A stretch of DNA of 64,000 bases from Chloroflexota bacterium. GTDB taxonomy: Bacteria; Chloroflexota; Anaerolineae; 4572-78; J111. This document shows, in pieces, positions 63,986 through 64,000 of the stretch. The stretch spans positions 1 to 64,000 of the forward strand of contig BOKF01000001.1 of assembly GCA_016860845.1 (NCBI GenBank), in the 5' to 3' direction. A model generated the notes under the pieces. The model had not been told where the DNA came from and did not search any database. It worked only from the letters and a program-made list of their open reading frames with translations. A program made the translations under genes and the position numbers. Numbering within the stretch: the stretch's first letter is position 1; each line of letters opens with the position of its first letter.

Positions 63986-64000
63986 TACCACTGGTAAAAC

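Overview
The window reads as chromosomal DNA of a Chloroflexota bacterium, probably from the Anaerolineae/Caldilineae side of the phylum. This is inferred from gene style, not from a marker tree. The clues are GC-rich coding DNA, Thr/Pro-rich extracellular linkers, WD40/STAND and TolB-propeller signalling proteins, a bifunctional nuclease beside dnaB with a DnaD-like protein and a DnaC/DnaI-like loader, and an Flp-type pilin. No rRNA, tRNA, CRISPR array, integrase or transposase was recognised.

Layout. 0.4-3.1 kb: two tandem membrane-anchored HtrA-like proteases, then a frameshifted NarL/LuxR remnant. 3.5-12.9 kb (minus): an nSTAND-WD40 giant, a Ser/Thr kinase with a TolB-like propeller, two glycosyltransferases and a lipoprotein. 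13.1-20.8 kb (plus): bifunctional nuclease, DnaB, DnaD-like protein, a tandem-duplicated AAA+ helicase loader, JAMM peptidase, ThiF/MoeB E1-like enzyme, a SDR protein without its catalytic Tyr/Lys, and a rhodanese. 20.9-28.8 kb (minus): a catabolic/uptake operon with two NMT1/THI5-like binding proteins lacking signal peptides, a LysM protein with two fused solute-binding domains, two permeases, an ATPase, a polysaccharide-deacetylase/allantoinase-like enzyme and a GntR/FCD regulator. 29.1-42.6 kb (minus): a TetR-headed export cluster with HlyD-like adaptor, TolB-like propeller, a phosphofructokinase homologue with altered catalytic residues, one LolD/MacB-type ATPase and three FtsX/MacB permeases.

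43-52.7 kb: PfkB kinase, XTP/dITP pyrophosphatase, an exported DUF4352-like protein, alpha/beta hydrolase, VIT-vWA protein, two TatA proteins, a membrane-fused spermidine-synthase-like protein and an RNA ligase. 52.8-64 kb: the primary sigma factor behind a strong consensus promoter, two Thr/Pro-rich surface proteins behind a structured leader, a short flp pilin gene, AcpS, an FHA-GAF-adenylate cyclase, a YdcF-like protein, small membrane proteins and a TPR/proline-rich membrane protein.

The most unusual feature is not a gene. At least fifteen intergenic spacers, and some coding sequence, hold hairpins whose arms are themselves tandem iterations of a unit usually 7 nt long. The same unit recurs at unlinked loci. 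Other dispersed palindromes (GTTCCCAAAC-type, PERSRR-type, TCATTTCGAG-type, AAAGC double hairpins) accompany them. Together they form most of the sequence between genes and sometimes enter open reading frames.
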